From assembly GCF_022346885.1 (NCBI RefSeq), contig NZ_JAKRNK010000008.1:186001-250000 (forward strand): a stretch of 64,000 nucleotides of DNA, written 5' to 3'. The DNA is from Paenibacillus sp. ACRRX. Its GTDB lineage: Bacteria > Bacillota > Bacilli > Paenibacillales > Paenibacillaceae. Positions 1-9,031 of this stretch are shown piece by piece. The translations under genes were made by a program, and so were the position numbers. The notes beneath the pieces are model-generated. The model had not been told where the DNA came from and made no database searches. It saw only the letters and a list, made by a program, of their open reading frames with translations. Each line of letters begins with the position of its first letter. Position 1 is the first letter of the stretch.

Positions 1-1458
1 GTTCATAAAGTAATCCAGCTTCATCAACCCAAGCGCAACGGATGTCTGTTTTAATTCCCGCTCCTGCAAGAAGCCCCGAAGTCGCACAAATAAATCTTCT
101 AGCTGATGGCCGATCTTCTGCCAGCCTTTGGACTCCCAATAATCACCGAACGCCTGAAAGAAATCAAATGGTGAATCAAACTCCCGTTCCATCAGATGTT
201 CCATCGTATAGTCCATGCGATGTGAATTCCAATATTTCTCCAGCACATCTTCAAGCCTCTTTAAACGAACCACATCATCAAAAGGCATCACGTTATTGCT
301 TAACATTTCATAAGGTGCATGGTCCATATAAATATATCCATACTTCTCTGCATCTCGTCTTAGTCCCGTTCCCCGCAGCATTTTTAAGAATCCAAGCTGC
401 AGTTCCTCCGGTCTTAACGCAAACACATCATTAAACGTTTTACGGAATGTGTCATAGTCTTCAAGCGGCAATCCGGCAATTAAATCCAAATGCTGATCGA
501 TTTTCAGACTATCCTTCACTTTGTTCACTGTACGTGTCAGCTTCGCAAAGTTCTGACGACGCTGTACCAATTCGTTAGTCGAATCGTTCGTAGATTGTAC
601 ACCAATTTCAAATCGGAATATGCCTGGAGGCGCATTCTCTGCCAAGAAATCCAGTACTTCAGGTCGCATAATATCAGCCGTAATCTCAAACTGAAAAACA
701 CAACCTTGGTGGTTGTCAATCAGAAATTGGAACATTTCCATTGCATAGTCACGTTTAATATTAAAGGTACGGTCCACAAACTTAATCAGATTTGCCCCGT
801 TTTCAATCAAGTATAAAATATCAGCCTTCGTTCGCTCCATATCAAAATAACGCACGCCTACTTCAATACTGGACAAACAGAACTGACAGCTGAATGGACA
901 TCCACGACTGGTCTCAAAATAAACTACGCGTTTACCGAGCTCACCAATATCCTCCTTAAAGCGATGAGGGGACGGGATTTCATTCAGATCCAACTTGGGA
1001 CGAGGCGGATTAATAGCAACTTTGCCGTGCTTGTCCCGATATGCAAGTCCAAACACAAAGTGGTATTTTTGATCTGTGCTCATCTCACGCAGCAGATGTA
1101 ATAATGTTTCCTCCCCTTCGCCCACAACGATGAAATCAACATCCGTTACTCTTTCCATCCAATATTGAGTGTCGTATGACACCTCAGGACCCCCGAGGAG
1201 AATCCGAACGTCCGGACGAACCTTACGCAGCATGCTTATCACTTTAATCGTCTCTTCAATATTCCATATATAACACGAGAAACCGATCACATCCGCATTT
1301 CGCTGGTACAAATCAGATACGATGTTCATCACCGGATCCTTTATCGTGTACTCTGCCAATTCTACGTCAAATTCATGCTCACAATGCGCCTTCAAGTACC
1401 GGATCGCAAGCGAGGTATGAATATACTTTGCATTTAATGTCGCTAATACAACTTTCAT
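1..1458 (-). CDS. B12-binding domain radical SAM protein, 3' end outside window
   Basis: The gene reads left from an ATG at 1458 and stays open to base 1, so about 486 residues are visible and the C-terminus is missing. The N-terminal 130 or so residues look like a cobalamin-binding Rossmann domain (VIGFSCYIWN, LLGGPEVS, VVGEGEE). The radical SAM cluster motif CPFSCQFC lies at about residues 187-194, which fits CxxxCxxC binding of a 4Fe-4S cluster. The layout fits the family with a C-terminal DUF4080 domain, whose substrate is not known to me; that C-terminal domain cannot be checked here. It is divergent from the aminopeptidase gene at 1640. A ribosome binding site GGAGAAA lies just upstream of the start. 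Confidence 0.85.
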   Translation of the reverse strand, partial: MKVVLATLNAKYIHTSLAIRYLKAHCEHEFDVELAEYTIKDPVMNIVSDLYQRNADVIGFSCYIWNIEETIKVISMLRKVRPDVRILLGGPEVSYDTQYWMERVTDVDFIVVGEGEETLLHLLREMSTDQKYHFVFGLAYRDKHGKVAINPPRPKLDLNEIPSPHRFKEDIGELGKRVVYFETSRGCPFSCQFCLSSIEVGVRYFDMERTKADILYLIENGANLIKFVDRTFNIKRDYAMEMFQFLIDNHQGCVFQFEITADIMRPEVLDFLAENAPPGIFRFEIGVQSTNDSTNELVQRRQNFAKLTRTVNKVKDSLKIDQHLDLIAGLPLEDYDTFRKTFNDVFALRPEELQLGFLKMLRGTGLRRDAEKYGYIYMDHAPYEMLSNNVMPFDDVVRLKRLEDVLEKYWNSHRMDYTMEHLMEREFDSPFDFFQAFGDYWESKGWQKIGHQLEDLFVRLRGFLQERELKQTSVALGLMKLDYFMN

Positions 1459-1639
1459 AATTTCTCCTTTCTGCTAACAGCAGCCCTTCCCATTATAACC
1501 ATTTGCATCAATTAATTCGACAATCGCTGCGATTATGTCCAAACACCAAAATTTGTAGATTTCAAAAGTCTGTTTTGATTGAGATCGTAAAATGGTTTAT
1601 ATTTGTAACACAGGTCAATTATTAAAGGAGGATTTCCCA

Positions 1640-2875
1640 ATGACTGCATCATTTGAACACAACTTAAAAAAATATGCGAATCTAATCGTAAAAGTAGGCG
1701 TAAACGTTCAGCCAGGACAAGATGTATACGTAACCGCGACTACTGAAGTTGCTCCGCTTGCCCGCCTGGTAGCTCGCGAAGCCTATGAAGCCGGCGCAGC
1801 CAACGTTCATGTCGACTGGGTTGACGAGGAATTGTCCCGCTTAAAATATGAGAAAGCAGCAGATGAAGTGTTTACGGAATACCCAGAATTCGAGGCTTTA
1901 AAACGAAATACATTTGTCGACAAGCGTGCCGCATTCGTTGCAATTGTCTCATCTAACCCTGACTTGTTAAAAGGCATCGATCCGCAGCGAATCGGTAACT
2001 TCCAGAAAGCATCCGGCCAAGCACTTGATCATTATCGCAAAGCCGTTCAATCTGACAAAGTAAGCTGGACAGTCGTTGGTGCTGCTAGTGTAGACTGGGC
2101 TGCCAAAGTATTCCCGGATTCAAGCCCTGAAGATGCAGTAGATAAGTTATGGGATGCCATCTTTGCCTCTGTACGCCTCCATGCGGAAGATCCTGTACAA
2201 GCTTGGGCCGACCATAATACTACCTTACATAAGAAAGTCGATGTTCTGAACGGCCAGCATTTCCATAAGCTGCATTACCGGGCTCCAGGCACAGATCTGA
2301 CGATTGAGCTGCCAGAGAAGCACCTATGGGTTGGCGCAGGCAGTACTAACGAGCAAGAAGTTCCGTTTATGGCGAACATGCCAACGGAAGAAGTGTTCAC
2401 AGTGCCGTTTAAGGAAGGTGTTAACGGCTACGTGTCCAGTACGAAACCGCTCAGCTATGGTGGCAATCTAATTGACAACTTTAAGCTGACGTTTGAGCAG
2501 GGCCGGATTGTCAAAGTAGAAGCAGAACAAGGTCAAGAAATTTTGCAGCACCTTGTGGATACAGACGAAGGTTCGCATTATCTGGGGGAAGTTGCACTTG
2601 TTCCACATCACTCCCCGATCTCAGAGTCGAACATTTTGTTCTACAATACGTTATTTGACGAAAATGCTTCCAATCACCTTGCGATCGGCAGTGGTTATGC
2701 ATTTAACGTAGAAGGTGGCAAAAAAATGTCCAGTGAGGAGCTAAGCGCTAACGGCGTAAATAACAGCATCACACATGTGGACTTTATGATCGGCTCAGCC
2801 GAGATGGATATCGACGGTATCTTGCAGGATGGTACAGTCGTGCCTGTATTCAGAAAAGGCAACTGGGCTATTTAA
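1640..2875 (+). CDS. M29 family aminopeptidase (AmpS/PepS type)
   Basis: A 411-residue cytoplasmic metallo-aminopeptidase that would trim N-terminal residues from peptides. Family M29 enzymes are 400-415 residues long and use two metal ions. The expected acidic and histidine ligands appear in the C-terminal half, in NMPTEEV, GEVALV, NASNHLAIG and SITHVDFMIG. An upstream in-frame ATG at 1592 adds 16 residues, but the start at 1640 is preceded by a strong AAAGGAGG at 1624-1631 with normal spacing, so 1640 is chosen. The gene stands alone and ends in a hairpin terminator. The family identity is firm; the exact peptide preference cannot be read from sequence. Confidence 0.92.
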   Translation: MTASFEHNLKKYANLIVKVGVNVQPGQDVYVTATTEVAPLARLVAREAYEAGAANVHVDWVDEELSRLKYEKAADEVFTEYPEFEALKRNTFVDKRAAFVAIVSSNPDLLKGIDPQRIGNFQKASGQALDHYRKAVQSDKVSWTVVGAASVDWAAKVFPDSSPEDAVDKLWDAIFASVRLHAEDPVQAWADHNTTLHKKVDVLNGQHFHKLHYRAPGTDLTIELPEKHLWVGAGSTNEQEVPFMANMPTEEVFTVPFKEGVNGYVSSTKPLSYGGNLIDNFKLTFEQGRIVKVEAEQGQEILQHLVDTDEGSHYLGEVALVPHHSPISESNILFYNTLFDENASNHLAIGSGYAFNVEGGKKMSSEELSANGVNNSITHVDFMIGSAEMDIDGILQDGTVVPVFRKGNWAI

Positions 2876-2892
2876 TAGAATCATTATGCATA

Positions 2893-2929
2893 AAGCGGCA
2901 GAGCCTTCAGGCTTCTGCCGCTTATTTAA
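2893..2929 (+). terminator. Terminator after the M29 aminopeptidase
   Basis: AAGCGGCAG at 2893-2901 pairs with CTGCCGCTT at 2915-2923, with further pairing of GCC and GGC inside. The T-rich tail is short (TTATTTAAT), so termination may be partial. Confidence 0.7.
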
Positions 2930-3236
2930 TTGCCGGGGACAGGTAGATGGAACCGCCAACACGGATCGATCTCTGATCATGCTGTGAGTTTCATGACAGG
3001 CTTCAAGGAAGCTAATTAAACGTTATTTAACGGTTAGTATTCAACAAAGCAAGGGCGTCAAGCTCCTGACTTCTCCCTTTAATACACTTTCAATTGGGAC
3101 GAAGCTGGATAAGAACTATTTCACTTAAAATGTTTATCGATATCATTTTTAATAACAGCTCTTATTCAGTTGCCTGTTTTTTCTTTTGTAGTTATTATTA
3201 TCATTAGTAGTATAGTATCAATTGTGGAGGTGAGAC
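2930..3236. other. Intergenic stretch upstream of comQ
   Basis: No coding region is supported. The right end holds the likely comQ promoter at 3170-3198. A weak hairpin (AAGGG near 3049 with CCCTT near 3075) is visible. I see no ComA-box-like palindrome of the B. subtilis type (TTGCGG-N4-CCGCAA). Confidence 0.5.
3170..3198 (+). promoter_or_regulatory. Probable comQ promoter
   Basis: TTGCCT at 3170-3175, a 17-base spacer and TATTAT at 3193-3198 fit a sigma-A promoter. The comQ ribosome binding site GGAGGTGA follows at 3226-3233. Confidence 0.5.
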
Positions 3237-4163
3237 ATGGAAATAGAACTAGTGAGAATGAAAGAGGAACTGTACGCATTGATCGACGATTTTTTTACAG
3301 ATTCGATAAGATTATATGCGCGTCGTTTCTTGGATGACAAACTAAAAGAAGGTACTCATTTTGGTTTGTTGACCATATTCCACTATCGGATGTTTGGGGG
3401 AGAAGGAGAACTGATTTATAAAGCTGGCGCTGCTATGGAATTGTTCATGCTTAGTTATGATATTTTCGACGATGTACAAGACCAAGACGCCTCACATAAG
3501 TCCTGGATGCAGATTCCCCAGCCCTTGGCCATTAATGTTGCAATTGGATTATTGAACTTGGGACATTATGCTCTACAGTCTAGTTCTATAGACTTGGAAC
3601 GTGTTCGTTTAGTCGCTAATCTGGCGCATCGTCATTTGTTAGCTGCTGTGAATGGACAGACGATAGACCTTATGAACAGCGTTGTGGATATGGAATCATA
3701 CATGGACATGATTGAACAGAAATCTGCTTCAATGTTGATTATGGCGTGTACGACAGGAGTACTGCTTGCTACAGGAGAATACAATACTACCGTCGAGACC
3801 TACGCAAGAGAAATGGGCTTTGGAGCCCAATTGTTTAACGATTACCGTAATATGATTCGCTGGGAACACTCCAGTGATATCGCTTCAGGTAGAAGGACGC
3901 TGCCAATTCTAATTCTGTTGGATGAGCTTCACAAAGCAGAATACTTAAGCGAAGCACAATTCAACAAGCTTCCAGAATATATAAGCAGCGAACCGTTCAG
4001 AAGCGAAATTATTCGTCTATTTGAGAACGCTGATGTTGAAATGTACATTGATGTCCTTCTCAGAACACATTATTTCCAATGCATGGAGCACTTTGATTTC
4101 TTATCTTTGCCTGATTCCAGCAGAACCTTATTTATTAATTATTTTGTTAATGGTCTAAAGTAA
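3237..4163 (+). CDS. comQ: ComQ-like isoprenyl transferase for the ComX pheromone
   Basis: A 308-residue protein of the trans-isoprenyl diphosphate synthase fold, close in length to B. subtilis ComQ. The first aspartate-rich motif is intact as DIFDDVQDQD at about residues 75-84 (DDxxD). The second motif position reads FNDYRN, which lacks the final aspartate of DDxxD. ComQ proteins transfer a farnesyl or geranyl group to a tryptophan of pre-ComX and take part in its maturation. The identity rests on the prenyltransferase motif together with a small Trp-tailed peptide gene and a ComP-type kinase immediately downstream. The GGAGGTGA ribosome binding site is very strong. Donor chain length cannot be read from sequence. 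Confidence 0.88.
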   Translation: MEIELVRMKEELYALIDDFFTDSIRLYARRFLDDKLKEGTHFGLLTIFHYRMFGGEGELIYKAGAAMELFMLSYDIFDDVQDQDASHKSWMQIPQPLAINVAIGLLNLGHYALQSSSIDLERVRLVANLAHRHLLAAVNGQTIDLMNSVVDMESYMDMIEQKSASMLIMACTTGVLLATGEYNTTVETYAREMGFGAQLFNDYRNMIRWEHSSDIASGRRTLPILILLDELHKAEYLSEAQFNKLPEYISSEPFRSEIIRLFENADVEMYIDVLLRTHYFQCMEHFDFLSLPDSSRTLFINYFVNGLK

Positions 4164-4244
4164 ACCGCATCCGTTAGTTGGAGCAAAAGTAACATCTCTA
4201 GCGTCCAATAAGATTAAAAGTATTTATAAAATGGAGGTATTTAC

Positions 4245-4424
4245 ATGTTATTAAACATTATGAAGGAACTTAAAAACGATACTGGCAAAATGGAATTGTT
4301 TATGACTGGACAGCTGCAGTTTGCAGGAATGTCAGCGAGTCAAGAGCGAGCGCTCAAAGCTTCTTTGAATACACACAAGGAGGCTAGAGAGAAATACTCA
4401 TTTGGGTTCTGGGCGTGGGCGTAA
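4245..4424 (+). CDS. comX: ComX-type pheromone precursor
   Basis: A 59-residue open frame starting with ATG at 4245 behind GGAGG at 4233-4237. The sequence begins MLLNIMKELKNDTGKMELF and ends KYSFGFWAWA. ComX precursors are 50-75 residues, with a leader and a C-terminal mature peptide that carries the prenylated Trp a few residues from the end. Here there are two Trp, W56 and W58, so the modified residue is uncertain. It lies 81 bases after comQ and its last ten bases overlap the proposed start of comP. The gene is too short for routine ORF filters; position between comQ and comP makes the call strong. Cleavage point and prenyl group remain unknown. Confidence 0.87.
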   Translation: MLLNIMKELKNDTGKMELFMTGQLQFAGMSASQERALKASLNTHKEAREKYSFGFWAWA

Positions 4425-6784
4425 AAAGAAAATTCATTAACTGGATAGATGCGCTTTTTTTTATTGTTCTACTGTTCGTTATCATTCATCTCGTCAATGT
4501 ATCATTAGCTAATGCTAAAATAGGGCTAATCGTGACCCAATCTTCAGGAGAATATCGGATTACCGAGGTGTATCCATTTGATCAAGCTGATCAAAATAAG
4601 ATACAAGTAGGGGATATATTACTTGAAGTGAATGGCCGCGATGCAGGTGAGCATTACTATGTTGAAAAGTACAGAAGTGTAGAACAAGCTGACACATTAC
4701 TCATTCAAAAACAAAATGGCGAAATCCAGGAAATACATATTAACAATAAAAACTGGCTGGATAACATTAATACAAACACCTTGTTTTTTACCATCATTGT
4801 ACCTGGCTTATTTTTATTCGTTTTTCTTCTAATGTCTTTTATTGTGTACGTCAAAAAGAAAGATGATAATGCAGCCAGACTACTTATTCTTTTCTTTATT
4901 TCTGTCGGCATGATCTATTTTGCTTCTCCTGCCTCTGGCAGACTAGACCTCGTGGGCAAGCTGCTTATGTCCTTACTACCTCTTTGTTTCTGCATATATA
5001 TGTATTTCATGAACGTGTATCTTGCTCGCTTCAAAATCAAATTTGTCAAACCAGTGATTATTCATACACTTACTGCTATTGTAGCCACACAATGTATTCT
5101 TAGTGGTTTATTTATGGTGGACACTATCGAGTTCGACATTATTTGGATGATCAACCCGATCTTTTTAGCTTTGATCGCGGTTAGTTATTTGATCTGTTTG
5201 TACCGACTAATCATCATATTTAAGCGATATCGATACACAAAACTCAATCCGTTATTTAAATTTATGCTTGTTGCCCATGCGGCGTCTTTTATCCCTTTTG
5301 TATTAAGTAATGTTATTACGCTATTTTTCTTTAAAGTCCAACTGCTTCCCGCCTTTTTCAGCACCTTGTTCCTGTTGGCGTTGCCCGTAAGCTATCTGTA
5401 TTTATTTACTTCAAATCGTTTATTCGATATTGATTTTATGCTTACAAGGTTTAAGTACTACACCGCATTATCCGTATTACCTGCACTTGGCGTCCTGCTC
5501 TTTATAGCGGTAATTCTTAATATTGAGTATGACAAGACGTGGGTTCAATGGTTTCAGATCTACGTAGTCATTCATATCGGGTTCACGCTTTTTCTTTACC
5601 TCAAAGAGCTTATTGATTATAAGTTCCGCCCCAAATTTTTTAAACAGATGTATAGCTACCAGGACAGTCTTGACCGCTTCTCCCGTTCGATGGCACGTGT
5701 CATGAAAAAAGACGACCTGATTCGTGCCATTGAACAAGAAGTGTCAATCATGCTGCCTTATTGTAAATATCAGTTTTTAACGGTCAACAGCGATCACCAG
5801 AGCGTGACTCCAGTTCCCTCTAGTGACGTTGACCAAGCGATCTCAAAAGCACTGTTAGCAAGCGCCAATACTTTTCAAATCGCTGATGTGATCACGATGC
5901 CGCATGGTGTCGCCTTAATAATTGGCAAACGAAAAGATTGTCTGTATGTACTTTGGATTGGAAATAAAAATAACCGTACCTTATTTAATGTGGATGAGCT
6001 TCAATGGCTGAAGACCATTGCTAACTACACCAGCATTGTGCACGAGAACTTGTACTTTCTTGAGAATCTAATGGAGCAGCTAGAAGAAGAAATGAGTCAA
6101 GCACAGTCTGCTGCAACATCTCCTTGGCTGCTTCGGCTCTTGTTCCTCCTGTCCGAGAATGAACGACGTCGACTAGCTTCAGATCTCCATGATTCAGCTC
6201 TACAGGACCAACTCATCTGGTACAGAAGACTTGAAACTTTTATGGTAGACAATAAGATGTCTGTACATATGCACAATGAGCTGTACCAGATCAAAGAAGG
6301 ATTGCTCGACGTCATCCATCAGATTCGTGAAACGTGCAATGAATTAAGACCTCCGTTAATCAACGAGCTCGGCATTGTAGAGGCGATACAATCTCTGACG
6401 GATCACCTGCAGCTTCAAGTGAACTTCGCTGTCATTCTACAGAGCAAGCCCGTGGCGGCAAAGCTGAGCGAAGAACAGATAACAGCAGTTTATCGAATTA
6501 TGCAGGAATTATTGCGTAATACAGAAAAGCATGCGAAAGCGAATCAGGTCATTATTGATATCGAGGAAATCGATCGTCATATTCATCTTGCTTATAAAGA
6601 CGATGGTATTGGCATGAACCTCGAAAACATGCAATCATCATTTAGTCGTATGGGCTTATCAGGAATTCGTGAGCGAGTGATCAGTCTGGAGGGGAAAATT
6701 GAGTTCCATTCTGAAGAAGGTGCAGGCTTCAGTGTACATATGATAATACCGATCAGCTTATCAAACCGACGAGAAGAAATGTGA
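4415..6784 (+). CDS. comP: ComP-like membrane sensor histidine kinase
   Basis: A 789-residue kinase, near the size of B. subtilis ComP (769). Residues 15-35 form a first membrane helix. An extracytoplasmic PDZ-like segment follows (about 36-110, with QVGDILLEVNGRDAG), then seven or so further membrane helices to about residue 400. A cytoplasmic linker leads to the HisKA_3 dimerisation segment RRRLASDLHDS, phosphoacceptor His592, and an HATPase domain with an N box (ELLRNTEKHAKA), DDGIGMNL and GLSGIRER. It should sense the prenylated ComX peptide. The only good start is GTG at 4415 inside the end of comX, with no clear ribosome binding site, suggesting translational coupling. No response regulator follows; the next gene is recQ on the other strand. 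Confidence 0.88.
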   Translation: MGVKRKFINWIDALFFIVLLFVIIHLVNVSLANAKIGLIVTQSSGEYRITEVYPFDQADQNKIQVGDILLEVNGRDAGEHYYVEKYRSVEQADTLLIQKQNGEIQEIHINNKNWLDNINTNTLFFTIIVPGLFLFVFLLMSFIVYVKKKDDNAARLLILFFISVGMIYFASPASGRLDLVGKLLMSLLPLCFCIYMYFMNVYLARFKIKFVKPVIIHTLTAIVATQCILSGLFMVDTIEFDIIWMINPIFLALIAVSYLICLYRLIIIFKRYRYTKLNPLFKFMLVAHAASFIPFVLSNVITLFFFKVQLLPAFFSTLFLLALPVSYLYLFTSNRLFDIDFMLTRFKYYTALSVLPALGVLLFIAVILNIEYDKTWVQWFQIYVVIHIGFTLFLYLKELIDYKFRPKFFKQMYSYQDSLDRFSRSMARVMKKDDLIRAIEQEVSIMLPYCKYQFLTVNSDHQSVTPVPSSDVDQAISKALLASANTFQIADVITMPHGVALIIGKRKDCLYVLWIGNKNNRTLFNVDELQWLKTIANYTSIVHENLYFLENLMEQLEEEMSQAQSAATSPWLLRLLFLLSENERRRLASDLHDSALQDQLIWYRRLETFMVDNKMSVHMHNELYQIKEGLLDVIHQIRETCNELRPPLINELGIVEAIQSLTDHLQLQVNFAVILQSKPVAAKLSEEQITAVYRIMQELLRNTEKHAKANQVIIDIEEIDRHIHLAYKDDGIGMNLENMQSSFSRMGLSGIRERVISLEGKIEFHSEEGAGFSVHMIIPISLSNRREEM

Positions 6785-6830
6785 CTATCAATGTGATTAT
6801 CGTTGATTCGTATCTGATCAGCTAATGAAG

Positions 6831-6856
6831 AAGGACCCGGCGATTCGGGTCCTTTA
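6831..6856 (+). terminator. Terminator after comP
   Basis: AAGGACCCG at 6831-6839 pairs with CGGGTCCTT at 6846-6854 around a six-base loop. It closes the comQXP unit and separates it from the convergent recQ. Confidence 0.75.
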
Positions 6857-6971
6857 CTTGTAGGTTGAGGGTATTGGTTAATAGTTGATAATCAGAGCTC
6901 ATTATGCCCCCCTTACAAAGATGAAAAGGAAGTTCACTATTGCCAGACAACCGCTCATTGAATAGATATGC

Positions 6972-8819
6972 TCATTCGACTATTTCTTCCCAGTCGCCAC
7001 GCTCATCTTGCTCCGCTTCTGAATCCTTTAACTGCCGGAACAGTTCCAAGAACGGCATTCCAAACTTCTTGATCTTGGCTTCCCCGACACCTTTCACCTT
7101 TAAGAAAGCAAGCTCTGTCGTCGGACGTGTCTCTGCCATCTCGCGCAGTGTGCTATCATTAAAGACGATGTACGGCGGCACATTCGCTTTGTTGGCAATG
7201 TCACGACGCAGCAGTCGAAGCTGCTCAAACAACGTCTCATCCACCGCAGCTGACGCCTTGGGTTTAAGCGAGCTGGCAACTCTCTGCATGACCTTGAGCT
7301 GCCCTTTCAGAACATCTGCGGCCGGTTGAAGCAGCCGGACAACCGGATACTGGCCTTCGCTAAGCTGCAAGTATCCATCTGCAATCAATACGTAGATCAA
7401 GTCTGCGATCGCCTTATCGGTTAGATGACGCATCTCACCATGAGTAGACAGCGTATCAAATCGATAGTCGAGTACTTTCTTGTTCCGTGATCCTTTGAGC
7501 ACAGAGGCAACCATCGAGACACCAAATCGCTCTCGCATCCGATAAATACATGAGAAGATCTTCTGCGCTTCAACGGTAATGTCTACCTCTTCACGCTCAT
7601 CTTTGCAGTTGCCGCATACGCCGCAGGGGATCTCGTTCTCCTCACCGAAGTACTTAAGCATATAAGTCTGCAGACAGCCAAGCGTATAGCAATAGTCGAT
7701 CATTGATTGCAGCTTCTTATACTCATGTGCCTTACGTTCAGGCAACGATTCACTCTGCTCGATAAAGAACTTTTGTGTCTGTATGTCCTGCGGATGGAAT
7801 AACAGCACGCATTCACTAGGCTCACCGTCACGCCCTGCACGCCCCGCTTCTTGTACATATGCCTCCATATGCTTCGGCATATTGTAGTGCAGGACATAAC
7901 GTACGTTCGACTTATCGATACCCATGCCAAATGCATTTGTCGCCACAATGACCCGAATGTCGTCATAAAGGAAGGCTTCCTGCATTTTGGCCCGCTCGTC
8001 GTCCGATAAGCCTGCGTGGTAACGGCCTGCAGGAACGCCTGCCTTCTCCAGCATCTCGTGCAAATCCTCCACTTCCTTACGGGTGGAGGCGTAGATCACT
8101 CCTGACTGACTAGCCCGCTGCTTGACATAGTTAAGCGTGAATTCTTTGCGATTCTCTCCGCGCAGCACGGTAAAAGCAAGATTATCCCGCTTGAAGCCGG
8201 TAATCACCAGCTCGGGCTGGCGCAGCTCCAGCAGGCGAATAATGTCTTCCGTCACTTCAGGCGTCGCGGTCGCCGTAAATGCCGCCACGAGTGGACGCTC
8301 GCCAAATTCATGCGCGGCAAGCGCGCGCACAAAAGGTGCGATTGCTCGGTAACTCGGGCGGAAGTCATGCCCCCATTGCGAGACGCAGTGGGATTCATCA
8401 ACTGCGATGAAAGAAATTCGCAGGGAGGCCGCCCGTTCACGGAACCAATCGCTTTCAAGCCGCTCAGGTGCTACATAGAGCAGCTTCAGTTTCCCTTGTT
8501 CCGCCTGACGAAGAATACGGTTTACCTCGGCAGCTTCTTGTGTGCTATTAATAAATGCGGCTTCAACACCTAACGTATGGAGCGCATCTACCTGATCCTT
8601 CATCAGCGAGATCAACGGCGAAATAACCAATGTCAGCCCGTGCTGAAGCAGTGCCGGGATTTGGTAGCAGATCGACTTACCTCCACCCGTCGGCATAATA
8701 CCTACTGTATCCTGTCTATTTAACAAATGCTCGATAATGAGTGTCTGGCCTTCCCGGAAATCTTCATATCCATAAATACGCTTAAGCGTGTCCCGTGCAT
8801 CCATCATCGTTAATGCCAT
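6972..8819 (-). CDS. recQ: ATP-dependent DNA helicase RecQ
   Basis: A 615-residue superfamily 2 helicase that unwinds DNA 3' to 5' in recombination and fork repair. Walker A is MPTGGGKS at about residues 42-49, the DExH box is AVDESHCVSQWGHDFRP, and helicase C motifs include NAFGMGIDKSNVRYVLH and QEAGRAGRDG. A zinc-binding RQC region is marked by a Cys cluster CGVCGNC near residue 400. The C-terminus is an HRDC domain (VKGVGEAKIKKFG). All modules of full-length RecQ are present. The ribosome binding site AAAGGGAG precedes the start. It is monocistronic and convergent with comP. Confidence 0.95.
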   Translation of the reverse strand: MALTMMDARDTLKRIYGYEDFREGQTLIIEHLLNRQDTVGIMPTGGGKSICYQIPALLQHGLTLVISPLISLMKDQVDALHTLGVEAAFINSTQEAAEVNRILRQAEQGKLKLLYVAPERLESDWFRERAASLRISFIAVDESHCVSQWGHDFRPSYRAIAPFVRALAAHEFGERPLVAAFTATATPEVTEDIIRLLELRQPELVITGFKRDNLAFTVLRGENRKEFTLNYVKQRASQSGVIYASTRKEVEDLHEMLEKAGVPAGRYHAGLSDDERAKMQEAFLYDDIRVIVATNAFGMGIDKSNVRYVLHYNMPKHMEAYVQEAGRAGRDGEPSECVLLFHPQDIQTQKFFIEQSESLPERKAHEYKKLQSMIDYCYTLGCLQTYMLKYFGEENEIPCGVCGNCKDEREEVDITVEAQKIFSCIYRMRERFGVSMVASVLKGSRNKKVLDYRFDTLSTHGEMRHLTDKAIADLIYVLIADGYLQLSEGQYPVVRLLQPAADVLKGQLKVMQRVASSLKPKASAAVDETLFEQLRLLRRDIANKANVPPYIVFNDSTLREMAETRPTTELAFLKVKGVGEAKIKKFGMPFLELFRQLKDSEAEQDERGDWEEIVE

Positions 8820-9031
8820 TGCAGCAATCTACTCCCTTTGTTCAAGATCCCGTATATCACGATCCAGTTGTGTATGTTGTTAGTATACCATGTGAGTACT
8901 GCTCGTGCAGGGCTAATCAACTCCACTTAAACTTAGAAAAAAGCAGGCTTTAGCCATCTTATAGCGGTTGTTCGCCCTTTTTGATATGATAGGAATATTA
9001 AATTCGGTTACGAATGAGGAGCTATCCATCT

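Noticed and set aside
42-434. Plus-strand open frame of 130 codons at the left edge
   Set aside because: It overlaps the radical SAM gene on the minus strand, has no recognisable domain and no ribosome binding site.
6785-6971. Search for a response regulator or fragment of comA after comP
   Set aside because: Only a terminator and a short spacer lie before the recQ stop; no receiver or LuxR-type helix-turn-helix is encoded on either strand.
6940-7329. Plus-strand frame of 129 codons rich in Ser
   Set aside because: It is the antisense shadow of the recQ C-terminus.
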